Shown here: positions 31,664-39,954 of the stretch, piece by piece
Layout of the letters: each line of letters starts with the position of its first letter
Position numbering within the stretch: position 1 is the first letter of the stretch
Virus record (IMG/VR): IMGVR_UViG_3300035698_020078
Span: 1-61,181 of that record
Strand: one strand, 5' to 3'
Length of the DNA: 61,181 bases
Origin: a virus
Notes under the pieces: model-generated
What the model was told of the DNA's origin: nothing
Database searches by the model: none
Seen by the model: the letters and a program-made list of their open reading frames with translations, nothing else
Position numbers and translations under genes: made by a program

Positions 31664-33165
31664 TTAATAAAGTCTTGAACGCCAAGCAATTTAGGAGCAA
31701 GAATCCATGTCGAAGGATCTTGGTTTTCTACGAGACCCCAGGCACCCCACTGACTAGCTTGATCAACAGACCTAAACATGACAGTCAAGTCGCAATACTC
31801 ATCTAAAACTTTAAGATACTGATTGTAAATTGTTCTCATTCGCGGACTACGATTAATTTCAACAAACAAATCCGTTAGTTGTTGGTTCCAGACATTGCCG
31901 CCAACGCCAACTAAGTGTTGTCCAGCCTCATAACAAGAAAGACGAAGTTCGTGCTCGTCTGCTAAATCTCCATGGGCCTTCATCCAGGAGCGAATATTAG
32001 TTTCAATTTGTTCTTCGCAATCATCAAGAATACCCTCGACCCCACGGCTCAGAGCTAATTCAGGCTCAGTGCCAAAATTACCGCCAAAATAAGGTGCAAT
32101 ACTTAGTTCGTCGGCTTGCTCCGCAACACCAGGAACTTCTAGGGCTTTTTCTAGAAAATAAGTATTGGCCGCTTGACCAGCAAGAACCATTACCAGGTCG
32201 CCTTCTCTGTTGTGAGCCTTGAATACATCCCTTACAATTTCTGCAACTTGCTGAAAACGAATGCCATACATTTTAGCCTGTGCTCCAAACGAATCTGGAG
32301 CTAGTCCTAGTGCGTTACCATACTGAGCGGCTAACTGAGCTTGTGTAAATTGAAGATTCCACACTTCATTAGAAAGCTCGAAACGACATTCTCCAGGAGG
32401 AGCCTGTCTCGCTACATACGTGGCAAAAAGCTTTACATAATCATTGTTTGCAAAATGTGGAAGGCAGAACCACGGATTAACATTGAGTGTATCACACAAA
32501 TCAACCATATGATAAATAGACACGCCGAGTGGACCAGTTTGGGTATAGTGCTCCTTGCCAATCGATTGGGCAGGCACAATAACCGGATTGCCATTGCCGC
32601 CATCTTCACCATTGGTCATTTGCCAATCCATAAATCTGACAACCGTAAAATGATTGTCGATTAGATCAAGAAAATCCTGACGAAAAGGAAAGGCGTTTAA
32701 ATCGGTTTCTTCGTCTTCGATAGGCACAATTCTCACGTTATGTACATGATTACCCTTTGTTGAGCGAATAATCCTCATATGAATACCGCCACTACTGGGG
32801 CTCACATTGATGACTACTCTTCCGGGATCGCTAGAAACAACAGCCGCGTCAAAAGAGAATTCAATTTCCCCCTCTCCATCGTAAAGACAGACGTACAGTC
32901 CGCCAGGGTAAGTGTCTAAACCGCGAGCCATTAAAGACGCAACAACCTGAGGTGCCGACGCCCCAGCGACGGGGTAAGGAAGCTCCAACGGGTATCCATT
33001 TTGATCTTTTGGAATGGCATTAATATAACCAGTGTTCCACGGGTTTCCGTCAGACGACCAAGTTGCATTCTGACTACGCCAAGCTTCGCTTTGGTTGGCA
33101 AGATTTCGCCACGGAAACTGTTGAATCCAGTACGTAGCGGGCGATAAGTTAATTCCTAATTGCAT
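31660..33165 (-). CDS. glycoside hydrolase-like protein (clan GH-A-like)
   Basis: The 501-residue protein has an N-terminal beta-rich part (to about 150) and a TIM-barrel-like part with VRFMDWQMTN (176-185), a catalytic-type ELSNEVWN with N266-E267, and CYEAGQH with E413. These two glutamates sit where clan GH-A glycosidases keep acid/base and nucleophile. Similar bacterial proteins are often called cellulose-binding. No signal peptide is seen. It could cut host polysaccharide or be a virion enzyme. A GGGAG ribosome binding site and TAATG junction favour ATG at 33165 over an upstream start at 33228. Confidence 0.65.
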   Translation of the reverse strand: MQLGINLSPATYWIQQFPWRNLANQSEAWRSQNATWSSDGNPWNTGYINAIPKDQNGYPLELPYPVAGASAPQVVASLMARGLDTYPGGLYVCLYDGEGEIEFSFDAAVVSSDPGRVVINVSPSSGGIHMRIIRSTKGNHVHNVRIVPIEDEETDLNAFPFRQDFLDLIDNHFTVVRFMDWQMTNGEDGGNGNPVIVPAQSIGKEHYTQTGPLGVSIYHMVDLCDTLNVNPWFCLPHFANNDYVKLFATYVARQAPPGECRFELSNEVWNLQFTQAQLAAQYGNALGLAPDSFGAQAKMYGIRFQQVAEIVRDVFKAHNREGDLVMVLAGQAANTYFLEKALEVPGVAEQADELSIAPYFGGNFGTEPELALSRGVEGILDDCEEQIETNIRSWMKAHGDLADEHELRLSCYEAGQHLVGVGGNVWNQQLTDLFVEINRSPRMRTIYNQYLKVLDEYCDLTVMFRSVDQASQWGAWGLVENQDPSTWILAPKLLGVQDFIK

Positions 33166-34265
33166 TATAGTCTCCCTTTTCCATGTGGTTTTCCTTCGGC
33201 TACACCAGCAGCCGTAATTTTCGTCCATCTGGCACGCTCTCTAATTTGAGAAATGTTATTAGCACCACAATAAGTAAGCCCGCTTCGAATTCCCCCCATG
33301 AGATCGCCAATAATTGCTTCGACCGGCCCCTTGGCGTCTACTTGTATTTCAATGCCTTCCGCCGTTTTCCACTCGCTCATGCTTCCCATGTGGTCATCCT
33401 GTGCTTCTTTAGATGCCATGCCACGAAATACTTTACGACCAGGAGTAGGTTTTCCCATTCCACGAGTAGCATACTGAACTTCTCCTGGCGTCTCGTCTGT
33501 TCCGGCCAGCATGCCGCCAAGCATAATCGCGTCAGCCCCCGCTGCAAAAGCCTTTACGGCATCGCCTGGGGTTCTAATTCCACCATCGGCAATAAGAAAA
33601 CAATTAACATGACGGCATTCTTGAATCGCAGTAAACTGCGGAATTCCGAAGCCGGTCTTAATTCTCGTAGAACAAACACTACCGGGGCCAATACCAACCT
33701 TGATAGCCTGAGCACCTTTGTCAGCCAAGTACTCAGCACCCTCGGAAGTACAGACATTCCCAGCTACAATAAACGCATCATCATGAGCTTTACGCATTAA
33801 CGTAATAATGTCACCAACCGCCTTGGAGTGTCCGTGAGCTACGTCTACGCAGAAATATCGAGCCCCAGCCTCATAAAGTGCTTCGAAACGATCGAGTCCT
33901 TCATTTACGCCAACAGAAATAACTGCTTTACGGACAGAAGGAACAGCTTTACGACCCCATGTCTCATAACGCAAAGTTCGTTCGTCCCAAAATTTTTCCT
34001 CTTCAAGAACAATTTCATGTATAGAATTTTTGTACATACGAACATTGTCTTCTACCGAACAAAAACGATGCAAGAATCCAAGTCCACCAAGCTCATACAT
34101 CTTATGAGCCATTCTTGGACCAGTAATGCTATCCATATTTGCTGAAAATACAGGAATTTCCAGCAAGAGTTCGCCAAACTGAACCGACGTATCTACGTCT
34201 TTTCGGCTGGCGATATTATTGTAGCGGGGGACGAGTTGGATGTCGTCAAACGAAAGAGCTTTCAT
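33165..34265 (-). CDS. IMP dehydrogenase / GMP reductase family enzyme
   Basis: The 366-residue protein has the phosphate-binding and catalytic loop GIGPGSVCST with C198, the DGGI block, MLGGMLAGT, FRGMASKEAQ and a C-terminal GGIRSGLTYCGA. It lacks the CBS pair that many IMP dehydrogenases carry. The flap region (AEGIEIQVDAKGPVE) is intermediate between IMP dehydrogenase and GMP reductase, so direction is uncertain. It acts in guanine nucleotide supply, which would also feed GTP to GDP-sugar formation. It is rarely seen in phages. Confidence 0.88.
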   Translation of the reverse strand: MKALSFDDIQLVPRYNNIASRKDVDTSVQFGELLLEIPVFSANMDSITGPRMAHKMYELGGLGFLHRFCSVEDNVRMYKNSIHEIVLEEEKFWDERTLRYETWGRKAVPSVRKAVISVGVNEGLDRFEALYEAGARYFCVDVAHGHSKAVGDIITLMRKAHDDAFIVAGNVCTSEGAEYLADKGAQAIKVGIGPGSVCSTRIKTGFGIPQFTAIQECRHVNCFLIADGGIRTPGDAVKAFAAGADAIMLGGMLAGTDETPGEVQYATRGMGKPTPGRKVFRGMASKEAQDDHMGSMSEWKTAEGIEIQVDAKGPVEAIIGDLMGGIRSGLTYCGANNISQIRERARWTKITAAGVAEGKPHGKGRL

Positions 34266-34759
34266 TTTTTAATCTTAATGTCCAAAAGGCTTGTCAGGCT
34301 CACATGATGACCATGATTTTCTAGATCATAAATCATGAAATTAGACAAATCAGCATCACAATTAAGAATATCGCGTACAAAAATGAGAAGATTCTTATTG
34401 GTTAAAATATCAAGCTCTAGACATTCATGACTAAACAAGAAGTAACGTCCTTTTTTAAGTTTTATACAACCTATATGATCTTTCAAAGTGCTTAACGTAC
34501 AGCCAGTCTCGCCGTAAAAAATCTCGGCGGCTACTTTAATTCGTCCAGAAAGAGAATCGATGTACTCTTCTGTCTCAACTTCCAAGTCTATGCTTTCTTC
34601 CGCATAAAGACTAGAAATTTCTTCTTCAATTTCTTTTTTCGCTTTTAATAGCTTGTCTAACTTGTCCATAACTTTATTACACTTCCTGCATTCCTGATAA
34701 AACATGGTAGGTGAATCACTAACTCGCTGTACCCACGCATGATCACATTCCTTCTGCAT
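34262..34759 (-). CDS. hypothetical protein with N-terminal zinc site (165 aa)
   Basis: CDHAW at residues 5-9 and ECRKC at 23-27 suggest a small zinc knuckle, followed by a charged helix and an alpha/beta C-terminal part. It is not recognised. It overlaps the upstream gene by 17 bases. Confidence 0.6.
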   Translation of the reverse strand: MQKECDHAWVQRVSDSPTMFYQECRKCNKVMDKLDKLLKAKKEIEEEISSLYAEESIDLEVETEEYIDSLSGRIKVAAEIFYGETGCTLSTLKDHIGCIKLKKGRYFLFSHECLELDILTNKNLLIFVRDILNCDADLSNFMIYDLENHGHHVSLTSLLDIKIKK

Positions 34760-35447
34760 CTTTCAACATTTGAATGTGTTCGTCAACTCGATTCTCGTTT
34801 TCATCGAACGACTCTCCTACAAAATTAGCTTCGCTATTGCGAGGCGTCGGAAATGGCTGAGTCCAGGGTTCCATCGCAACGTGAGAAGCGTGTATCATAG
34901 AGTTGCGAGCGACATTAGGATAGATACAACTATTCAAGAATTCTTGATCTGTTTGCCAGCGATCTTCTGCCTTCCAGCCTCTCATTAGCTCCCCAAACTC
35001 AGGTAGACAGTCCCGCTTCATGCCCCACATACCGCCAAGAATTTGTGAGGTATGCCAGGGATGGTCTCGCATAATGTGAAACCCCTTATCGCTGGCAAGC
35101 CATTCGTCTACCGCAGCCTTTTCACGTTCATTAAGTCGTGAATCACAATCTCGACTAATCATGACTTCGATCTGCGAGTCCGTAGCTGGCTGAAAACGCC
35201 AAAACATTCCTCGCCAGTCGGGTTCTGCGAACCCTCCTGTCGGAGACAGATGCATAGGCACAATCGTAACGTTAGGCATTTGATCTAATTCTTCATAAAT
35301 CTCGGGCGGACCGAACACGCCATGACGACTGCAATAAACCAAGCAATGCCAGTCTGGATAAATACGCTTCGCAAGCTCAGCGTTACGTAGCATGCCGACG
35401 CTGTACTTGGGGTCATCGCCCCATAAGGAAAAACTAATAACTTTCAA
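34743..35447 (-). CDS. glycosyltransferase-like protein (234 aa)
   Basis: The start is TTG, overlapping the upstream stop. A MISRDCDSRLNERE block provides a DxD-like site, and RDHPWHTSQILGGMWGMK fits the acceptor/donor loop seen in a group of small GT-A-like proteins in glycan clusters. Neither donor nor acceptor can be read. Confidence 0.68.
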   Translation of the reverse strand: MKVISFSLWGDDPKYSVGMLRNAELAKRIYPDWHCLVYCSRHGVFGPPEIYEELDQMPNVTIVPMHLSPTGGFAEPDWRGMFWRFQPATDSQIEVMISRDCDSRLNEREKAAVDEWLASDKGFHIMRDHPWHTSQILGGMWGMKRDCLPEFGELMRGWKAEDRWQTDQEFLNSCIYPNVARNSMIHASHVAMEPWTQPFPTPRNSEANFVGESFDENENRVDEHIQMLKDAEGM

Positions 35448-36592
35448 TTAAAAACACTTCTGTAAATTTGTTGCAACTGTCCAGTCACACAGTCTGCTGC
35501 AAAATACCTCATTGCTCTACGACGAGCTTCACGGCCAAAGTAATCACGCATCCTTACACGACCTTTTTCGTCCTCCTCAGCTAATTCAGGGTTATTGATT
35601 AAGCTGAGAAGTACGTCACGATAAGCAATATGATCGCCTAGCGGTACGACAAAACCAGCGTTACCAATAATTTCCGACTGACCATTGTAGATGGCAGACT
35701 CGTGCGAAACGACGGGGAGCCGGTGCATCATGGCTTCCTGAATATTGCAAGGGCAGCACTCGCCATCATGACGAGCATGAGCATAAATATCCAGTCCCAT
35801 GTAAAACTTAGACAACTCTATGTCGTCTACGATGGGCTCGCCAAAACGAATATTCTTAATTCCCAAGCGATCAGCCGTCTCACGCCATTTCTTGCATGGA
35901 TTAATGACGACATAGAAGGCGTTATCAAACTGCTGCTCTACTTCAACAAAGGCATTTAGAGAAATTGGATCGAAGTTATCAGCCCTACCCACACGACCAA
36001 GGATTATAGCATTATTGGGCAGCTTAAAATGTTCAATGAGACGTTGGCGGCAGGTCAGTTGGTTTGCCCCCGTCATATCTAGGTAAGGCTGCTCGATAGG
36101 ATTGAATAGCACTGGGCCGTCGGGTCCGCCTTTTTCGCGAGCCAAGCCGCGAATGTAGTCGGAAATATAGACGTTGACATCGATTTGTCTTTCGGGCGTA
36201 TTGTCCCGATATCCAAAGATGTTGGTCTCAACCCACTTTGCTCTTGGTGCCATATACCTGAATGCAGGCCATTCGGCATACCCACTTCGATGCACATGAA
36301 CAATGTCTGGGTCGATCTGCTTTAAAACGTTGTCGAGGCTGCTGGACTCGGGAACATACGGAGCAGTTCTGCCCTGGTCGCCAGGCTCCCAGTCGTATCC
36401 AATAACGTGACTATCGCCAATCCAATCGCGAATAACTCCTAGGCGAGTGTTCGCGGCATCGTCGTTCCTGTAAAGGTAGAATGGCTCGAACTCGTCGCTC
36501 TGCTCAAGATACTTGCAGAAAAGCTGTGCGGTCCTATCGGTACCGCTATAGCCTGCGGTCTTGGCGTGGTGTGCTACGCGGATCTTATTCAT
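35444..36592 (-). CDS. glycosyltransferase family 4 (GT-B)
   Basis: The 382-residue protein has a HVHRSGYAEWP acceptor-side motif and the donor site NIQEAMMHRLPVVSH, a variant of the E-x7-E motif of GT4 enzymes. It is a paralogue of the gene at 37425-38501, with the same (H)VHxSGYAE and EAMMH blocks, so the pair arose by duplication. It is a soluble retaining-type glycosyltransferase. Confidence 0.88.
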   Translation of the reverse strand: MNKIRVAHHAKTAGYSGTDRTAQLFCKYLEQSDEFEPFYLYRNDDAANTRLGVIRDWIGDSHVIGYDWEPGDQGRTAPYVPESSSLDNVLKQIDPDIVHVHRSGYAEWPAFRYMAPRAKWVETNIFGYRDNTPERQIDVNVYISDYIRGLAREKGGPDGPVLFNPIEQPYLDMTGANQLTCRQRLIEHFKLPNNAIILGRVGRADNFDPISLNAFVEVEQQFDNAFYVVINPCKKWRETADRLGIKNIRFGEPIVDDIELSKFYMGLDIYAHARHDGECCPCNIQEAMMHRLPVVSHESAIYNGQSEIIGNAGFVVPLGDHIAYRDVLLSLINNPELAEEDEKGRVRMRDYFGREARRRAMRYFAADCVTGQLQQIYRSVFN

Positions 36593-36743
36593 TGTCTAAA
36601 TATCGTTTGGTGATAATTACTAAATCTTCTAGACATTCTTGCATGTCTTCGTCTGGATCAACAAAATAGTTTTTCCAAATGTCATAATCAATCTCTTGAA
36701 TCAAGTCACTGAGTATGGCCAAAATATTTTCGTCACTAATCAT
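36585..36743 (-). CDS. small acidic hypothetical protein (52 aa)
   Basis: ATG at 36743 shares a base with the upstream stop (TAATG) and is preferred to the start at 36773. The protein is acidic and helical. It is not recognised. Confidence 0.5.
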   Translation of the reverse strand: MISDENILAILSDLIQEIDYDIWKNYFVDPDEDMQECLEDLVIITKRYLDNE

Positions 36744-37180
36744 TATACACAATTCCAAATTTTCTGTCCACATGGATTAATCCAATAGAACGGCTTGTTA
36801 TTTTCTACTAATTGCTGCACACAATTATGAGTTCCGCCCTTGTTTCCATCCCAAACAACAATGCAGGCATCACACGACTCAATCATATGAGAATTTCTGA
36901 CTTGTTTAACCTGTGAAGCAGATGATATTAAAGATAAACGCAATTCACGTTCAAAACTCTCAACCCGCTCTTGTTGTTCTTCAAAGGGTATGCAGGCGAT
37001 GTAGGGAACACTTAGTTCTCGCAATATTTGACAATACCATAAGTCAATACCACTAGCCATGCCAGACACGCCTATGCCAATTGGCAAATCTACGCATAAG
37101 TTCTTCAAAGAATCCCTTAGCCATTTTAGATTATAATTTTCAAGCTTATACAATCTATGTCCAGTGATTGCGATCTTCAT
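36743..37180 (-). CDS. SLOG-superfamily nucleotide-binding protein
   Basis: The 145-residue protein has TGHR (6-9), SGMASGIDLW (39-48), a CIPFEEQ strand and CDACIVVWDGNKGGTHNC (103-120). These are marks of the SLOG fold (YpsA, DprA and lysine-decarboxylase-like group), which binds nucleotides or nucleotide-derived ligands. SLOG proteins occur as sensors in antiphage defence and as stand-alone enzymes. Here it sits in a glycosyltransferase cassette not far from an Acb2-like gene. Function is unknown. Confidence 0.75.
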   Translation of the reverse strand: MKIAITGHRLYKLENYNLKWLRDSLKNLCVDLPIGIGVSGMASGIDLWYCQILRELSVPYIACIPFEEQQERVESFERELRLSLISSASQVKQVRNSHMIESCDACIVVWDGNKGGTHNCVQQLVENNKPFYWINPCGQKIWNCV

Positions 37181-37428
37181 TCGTGAATTCCCGTAACTTC
37201 TTCGTGCGACATTCCATCAAACTCCCAACCGCCCAAACATTCGGGAACCCCTATGACATGGGCTTCGACCTTGTACATTACTTTTCCCATTATTCGAAGC
37301 TGCTTCATCGTCATAGGTTTTTTGTTTTTAAGCTGACTTAAAACGCTGGCAACAAAGCCTTTTTCCCATTCGCCAAGAACATTCATGTATTCTGAGTGCT
37401 TATCGAAAAATTCAATAGGGTCTTTCAT
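37177..37428 (-). CDS. small hypothetical protein (83 aa)
   Basis: ATG at 37428 gives an ATGA overlap with the upstream stop and is preferred to TTG at 37434. It has a helical N-terminal half (WEKGFVASVLSQL) and a GGWEFDGM segment. It is not recognised. Confidence 0.57.
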   Translation of the reverse strand: MKDPIEFFDKHSEYMNVLGEWEKGFVASVLSQLKNKKPMTMKQLRIMGKVMYKVEAHVIGVPECLGGWEFDGMSHEEVTGIHE

Positions 37429-38501
37429 TTGCAAATTTCCTCGTAAATTTTACCTAATTTTTCAGCACATACAGATGCTTTAAAAAGACGTAACGCCTTA
37501 GTCCTTCCTGCAAGAGAAGCCTTAGAATATTCTTCTTCATCAAGTATTAGTTCCTCGGCTACGTTGGCGTATTCGATCGGACAATGCGAACTAATTCTAC
37601 CAACATTCTCAACAAGATCGATCTGTGCTTGAAAAACCCCCATACCAGGGTGTGCGGGAACAGCCACATGGGTAATTACTGGCACATGGTGCATCATTGC
37701 TTCTTCGATACAAACTCCGCATGTTTCGCCATCCAGTCTAGCATGGAAAAACAAACCAAGAGTATTGTAAAATTTAGTTAGAACGACTGGATCCGTCGTG
37801 GCTTCAATAGCCCGATACGGAATTCCCAGCCGCTCTAAATCCTTAATCATATTCGGAGGTGGTGCAAGCACCAGGAATCGAATATCGTATCCACGTTCAC
37901 GAAGTATAGCCGCAGCCTCTACATTGATTGGATCGTAGATGCCGTTTTCTGGACGACCCGACCTACCTACAATAATGCAGTCTTCTGGCCATTCTAGTTC
38001 GTCTCTAAAACTATCAAACGACATGGATTGTACTTCTACTGGATTGTCAATGTATGTAAATTTTGGATCATTGTAGCTCCATCCACAAACCGACCTAAGC
38101 AACCACTTGCTCATAAAGATGTGTCTATCGATCCTGGGATTTGTATCAACAAAACCAAACACGTTTGTAATGACGAAGTGAGGAACGTCGATATGAATGC
38201 CGGGTCTAGGATATTCTGCATATCCACTTTGATAAACATGTACAATGTCTATTGCCTTATCTTTAATAACGGCTTGTAAATCAGTGGCGTCAGGACTGTC
38301 GGCCCTGAATGAATCTACCTCAATCAAGTTATCGCCAAGGATTTCCTGAAACAAAGACAAGCGAGGATGGTCGCCCGACTTTTCGTAGGCTACATACACT
38401 TCGAACTTGTCGCGATCTAGGTACTTCGCAAAAAGCTGACAAGTCTTTTCTGTGCCCCCCAAAGACAGGTGGCGTAGATAGTGAAGAACCTTAATCTTCA
38501 T
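37425..38501 (-). CDS. glycosyltransferase family 4 (GT-B)
   Basis: The 358-residue protein has LSLGGTEK at 13-20 (acceptor side), VHVYQSGYAE, a VGRSGRPENGIYDP hinge region and CIEEAMMHHVPVITH, the donor-binding EAMMH variant of GT4. It is the paralogue of 35444-36592. The start ATG overlaps or abuts the small gene before it. Confidence 0.9.
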   Translation of the reverse strand: MKIKVLHYLRHLSLGGTEKTCQLFAKYLDRDKFEVYVAYEKSGDHPRLSLFQEILGDNLIEVDSFRADSPDATDLQAVIKDKAIDIVHVYQSGYAEYPRPGIHIDVPHFVITNVFGFVDTNPRIDRHIFMSKWLLRSVCGWSYNDPKFTYIDNPVEVQSMSFDSFRDELEWPEDCIIVGRSGRPENGIYDPINVEAAAILRERGYDIRFLVLAPPPNMIKDLERLGIPYRAIEATTDPVVLTKFYNTLGLFFHARLDGETCGVCIEEAMMHHVPVITHVAVPAHPGMGVFQAQIDLVENVGRISSHCPIEYANVAEELILDEEEYSKASLAGRTKALRLFKASVCAEKLGKIYEEICK

Positions 38502-38683
38502 TTCATCGGCCCACAGCGATATGGAGAACCAGACAGTTCCGCCACTCTATTTAATAGTCGCATATTTTCCTCTACAAGATTTTTGTTCTCGTCGCGTAAA
38601 ATATTGTTTCTCTTGGCGACACGAAGCAAGGCATTAAGAGTATAAAGGTAGTTACGACGATACCTATCCCTATTGTGGTTCAA
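38498..38683 (-). CDS. small hypothetical protein (61 aa), start uncertain
   Basis: The frame is open up to a TTG at 38785, but that would overlap the previous gene by over 100 bases. A TTG at 38683 gives the short overlap normal here. The product is basic at the start and has a helical LRDENKNLVEENMRLLNRVAEL coiled-coil-like stretch. It is not recognised. Confidence 0.45.
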   Translation of the reverse strand: MNHNRDRYRRNYLYTLNALLRVAKRNNILRDENKNLVEENMRLLNRVAELSGSPYRCGPMK

Positions 38684-39044
38684 TTCCGTTATGACGCAGT
38701 TGTGCTTCAAGTTCTTGAACTCTAAATTTAGTAGCACGATTACGACTAGGGGCAACCATTTGGGCCAAGGGGCCTTCACCTGCAATCATTCTTAAACGCA
38801 TAAGTTCGCGTGCTATCTTTACATCACCTTCTAACGCAGTGGCGATAACTTCTTCTGTGTCCTTACGTGCTTCGTCTAAAAGAATAGCATTACGATCCCT
38901 GAACTCTGACATTTTTTTCTCTGCAAGACCAGCGGTCTCCATCGCTGTTTCAAAATATTCGGAAAATTTATCCCGATCAGCAACAATTCGCGGTGCCAAA
39001 AACTCTTGTAGCTTATACAGCCAATTCTTTTTTACTTTATCCAT
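38670..39044 (-). CDS. hypothetical charged protein (124 aa)
   Basis: The protein is helical and highly charged throughout, with alternating Arg/Glu blocks. Its ATG lies inside the last codons of the glycosyltransferase remnant at 39032-39199, the usual overlap style of this operon. This shows that the remnant frame was the original upstream neighbour. No family is recognised. Confidence 0.58.
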   Translation of the reverse strand: MDKVKKNWLYKLQEFLAPRIVADRDKFSEYFETAMETAGLAEKKMSEFRDRNAILLDEARKDTEEVIATALEGDVKIARELMRLRMIAGEGPLAQMVAPSRNRATKFRVQELEAQLRHNGIEPQ

Positions 39045-39199
39045 TTTTGTCTAGCCTTCATTACCTTGACCCATGTGTCCTGTGATGGACGAAAATTAAA
39101 ATCGCGAAACTCTTGTGTGTGCTTCAACTCTCCATCTAGATTATACCCGAAGAACTCCGAAACGTCAATGTCTACAAAAGCTTTCTTTTCAGGCTGTTT
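39032..39199 (-). pseudogene. orphan 3' end of a glycosyltransferase gene
   Basis: This 55-codon frame has no plausible start. Its product, read from the end of the homing endonuclease gene, contains FVDI..SEFF, LKHTQEF and W-x2-VMKARQKW. These line up one for one with the C-terminus of the glycosyltransferase at 39932-40798 (FVSI..EYF, LKKHQEF, W-x2-VMRQGKKW). It is therefore the tail of a homologous gene, cut off by the endonuclease insertion between them. The stop overlaps the next gene in the normal way, so this tail is probably the ancestral end of the gene at this place. Confidence 0.7.
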
Positions 39200-39954
39200 T
39201 TATTCTGAGCAAATCGAGACAATACTTTTTTTGCCTTTTTGCCATGAACACGATACATACAAGCATTAGAATGTTTGGTATTTTTATATGGCAATGACGT
39301 ATCTATATCAAAATATCGATTAATAACTACCCTTAGTTCTTTTAAAAATGTTTCGCTGCCAACAAATGTAATTGTTAAATAACTACGCTTGTCGTGATAA
39401 ACACAACCATCACCATCAAAGTATCCAGAAATGTAATCAATTAGTAGTTCATCTTCAACGTCTGGTAACTCTAAAATATGAGATTTCTTGCCAGAGGGAA
39501 TATTCCATACATCATTTAGTGCCTTACATAAATCCACAGACTGAACCAAAAGAACGACACGACCAAAGACTCCAAAATTAGTTTTACGGTCACTTTGAAC
39601 ATTAATTGGCCCACCATAACGCAAATACTTTTTTAAAGAACTCAGGTGATTCTTATCTTTTAAAGCAAGACCAACATTCAGTTGTGAACCCAAGGTAATA
39701 TGTCCATCGGCAGCAATAAAACCAGCCCAATAAGCTGCGTTAGGTGTAAAATCACTAAAAGCATCAAACCACAAATCATACTGACGATTTGAATTTCTTG
39801 AGTCTCCTTTTAACCCCAAGAAAAAAGCTTTCATTGAAATTGCATCATACGAACGTCCAGGCAGTTTTTCAAGTAGTTCGACTCTAGAACGACACTGACC
39901 ATAGTATTTAGTCAACATTGATATCTCTTCACTACTCCATTTCTTGCCACCCAT
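39172..39954 (-). CDS. LAGLIDADG homing endonuclease
   Basis: The 260-residue protein has two LAGLIDADG helices, AYWAGFIAADGHI near residues 74-86 and LIDYISGYFDGDGCV further on, so it is a monomeric double-motif endonuclease that cuts a long asymmetric DNA site. The N-terminal 50 residues form a helix-turn-helix-like DNA-binding part (WSSEEISMLTKYYG). ATG at 39954 has GGAG eight bases upstream, inside the end of the preceding glycosyltransferase gene. It is free-standing: no intein splice residues are present. The gene is richer in A and T than its neighbours, which fits recent arrival. Confidence 0.92.
   Translation of the reverse strand: MGGKKWSSEEISMLTKYYGQCRSRVELLEKLPGRSYDAISMKAFFLGLKGDSRNSNRQYDLWFDAFSDFTPNAAYWAGFIAADGHITLGSQLNVGLALKDKNHLSSLKKYLRYGGPINVQSDRKTNFGVFGRVVLLVQSVDLCKALNDVWNIPSGKKSHILELPDVEDELLIDYISGYFDGDGCVYHDKRSYLTITFVGSETFLKELRVVINRYFDIDTSLPYKNTKHSNACMYRVHGKKAKKVLSRFAQNKNSLKRKLL

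Noticed and set aside
38684-38785. TTG start at 38785 for the small gene 38498-38683
   Set aside because: It would overlap the preceding gene by 116 bases, unlike any other junction here. A TTG at 38683 gives a 14-base overlap.
39172-39954. Homing endonuclease as part of a group I intron or an intein
   Set aside because: The frame has its own start and stop and lacks intein blocks. If the flanks were exons they should not both contain the same C-terminal region, but the tail after the gene repeats the end of the gene before it.
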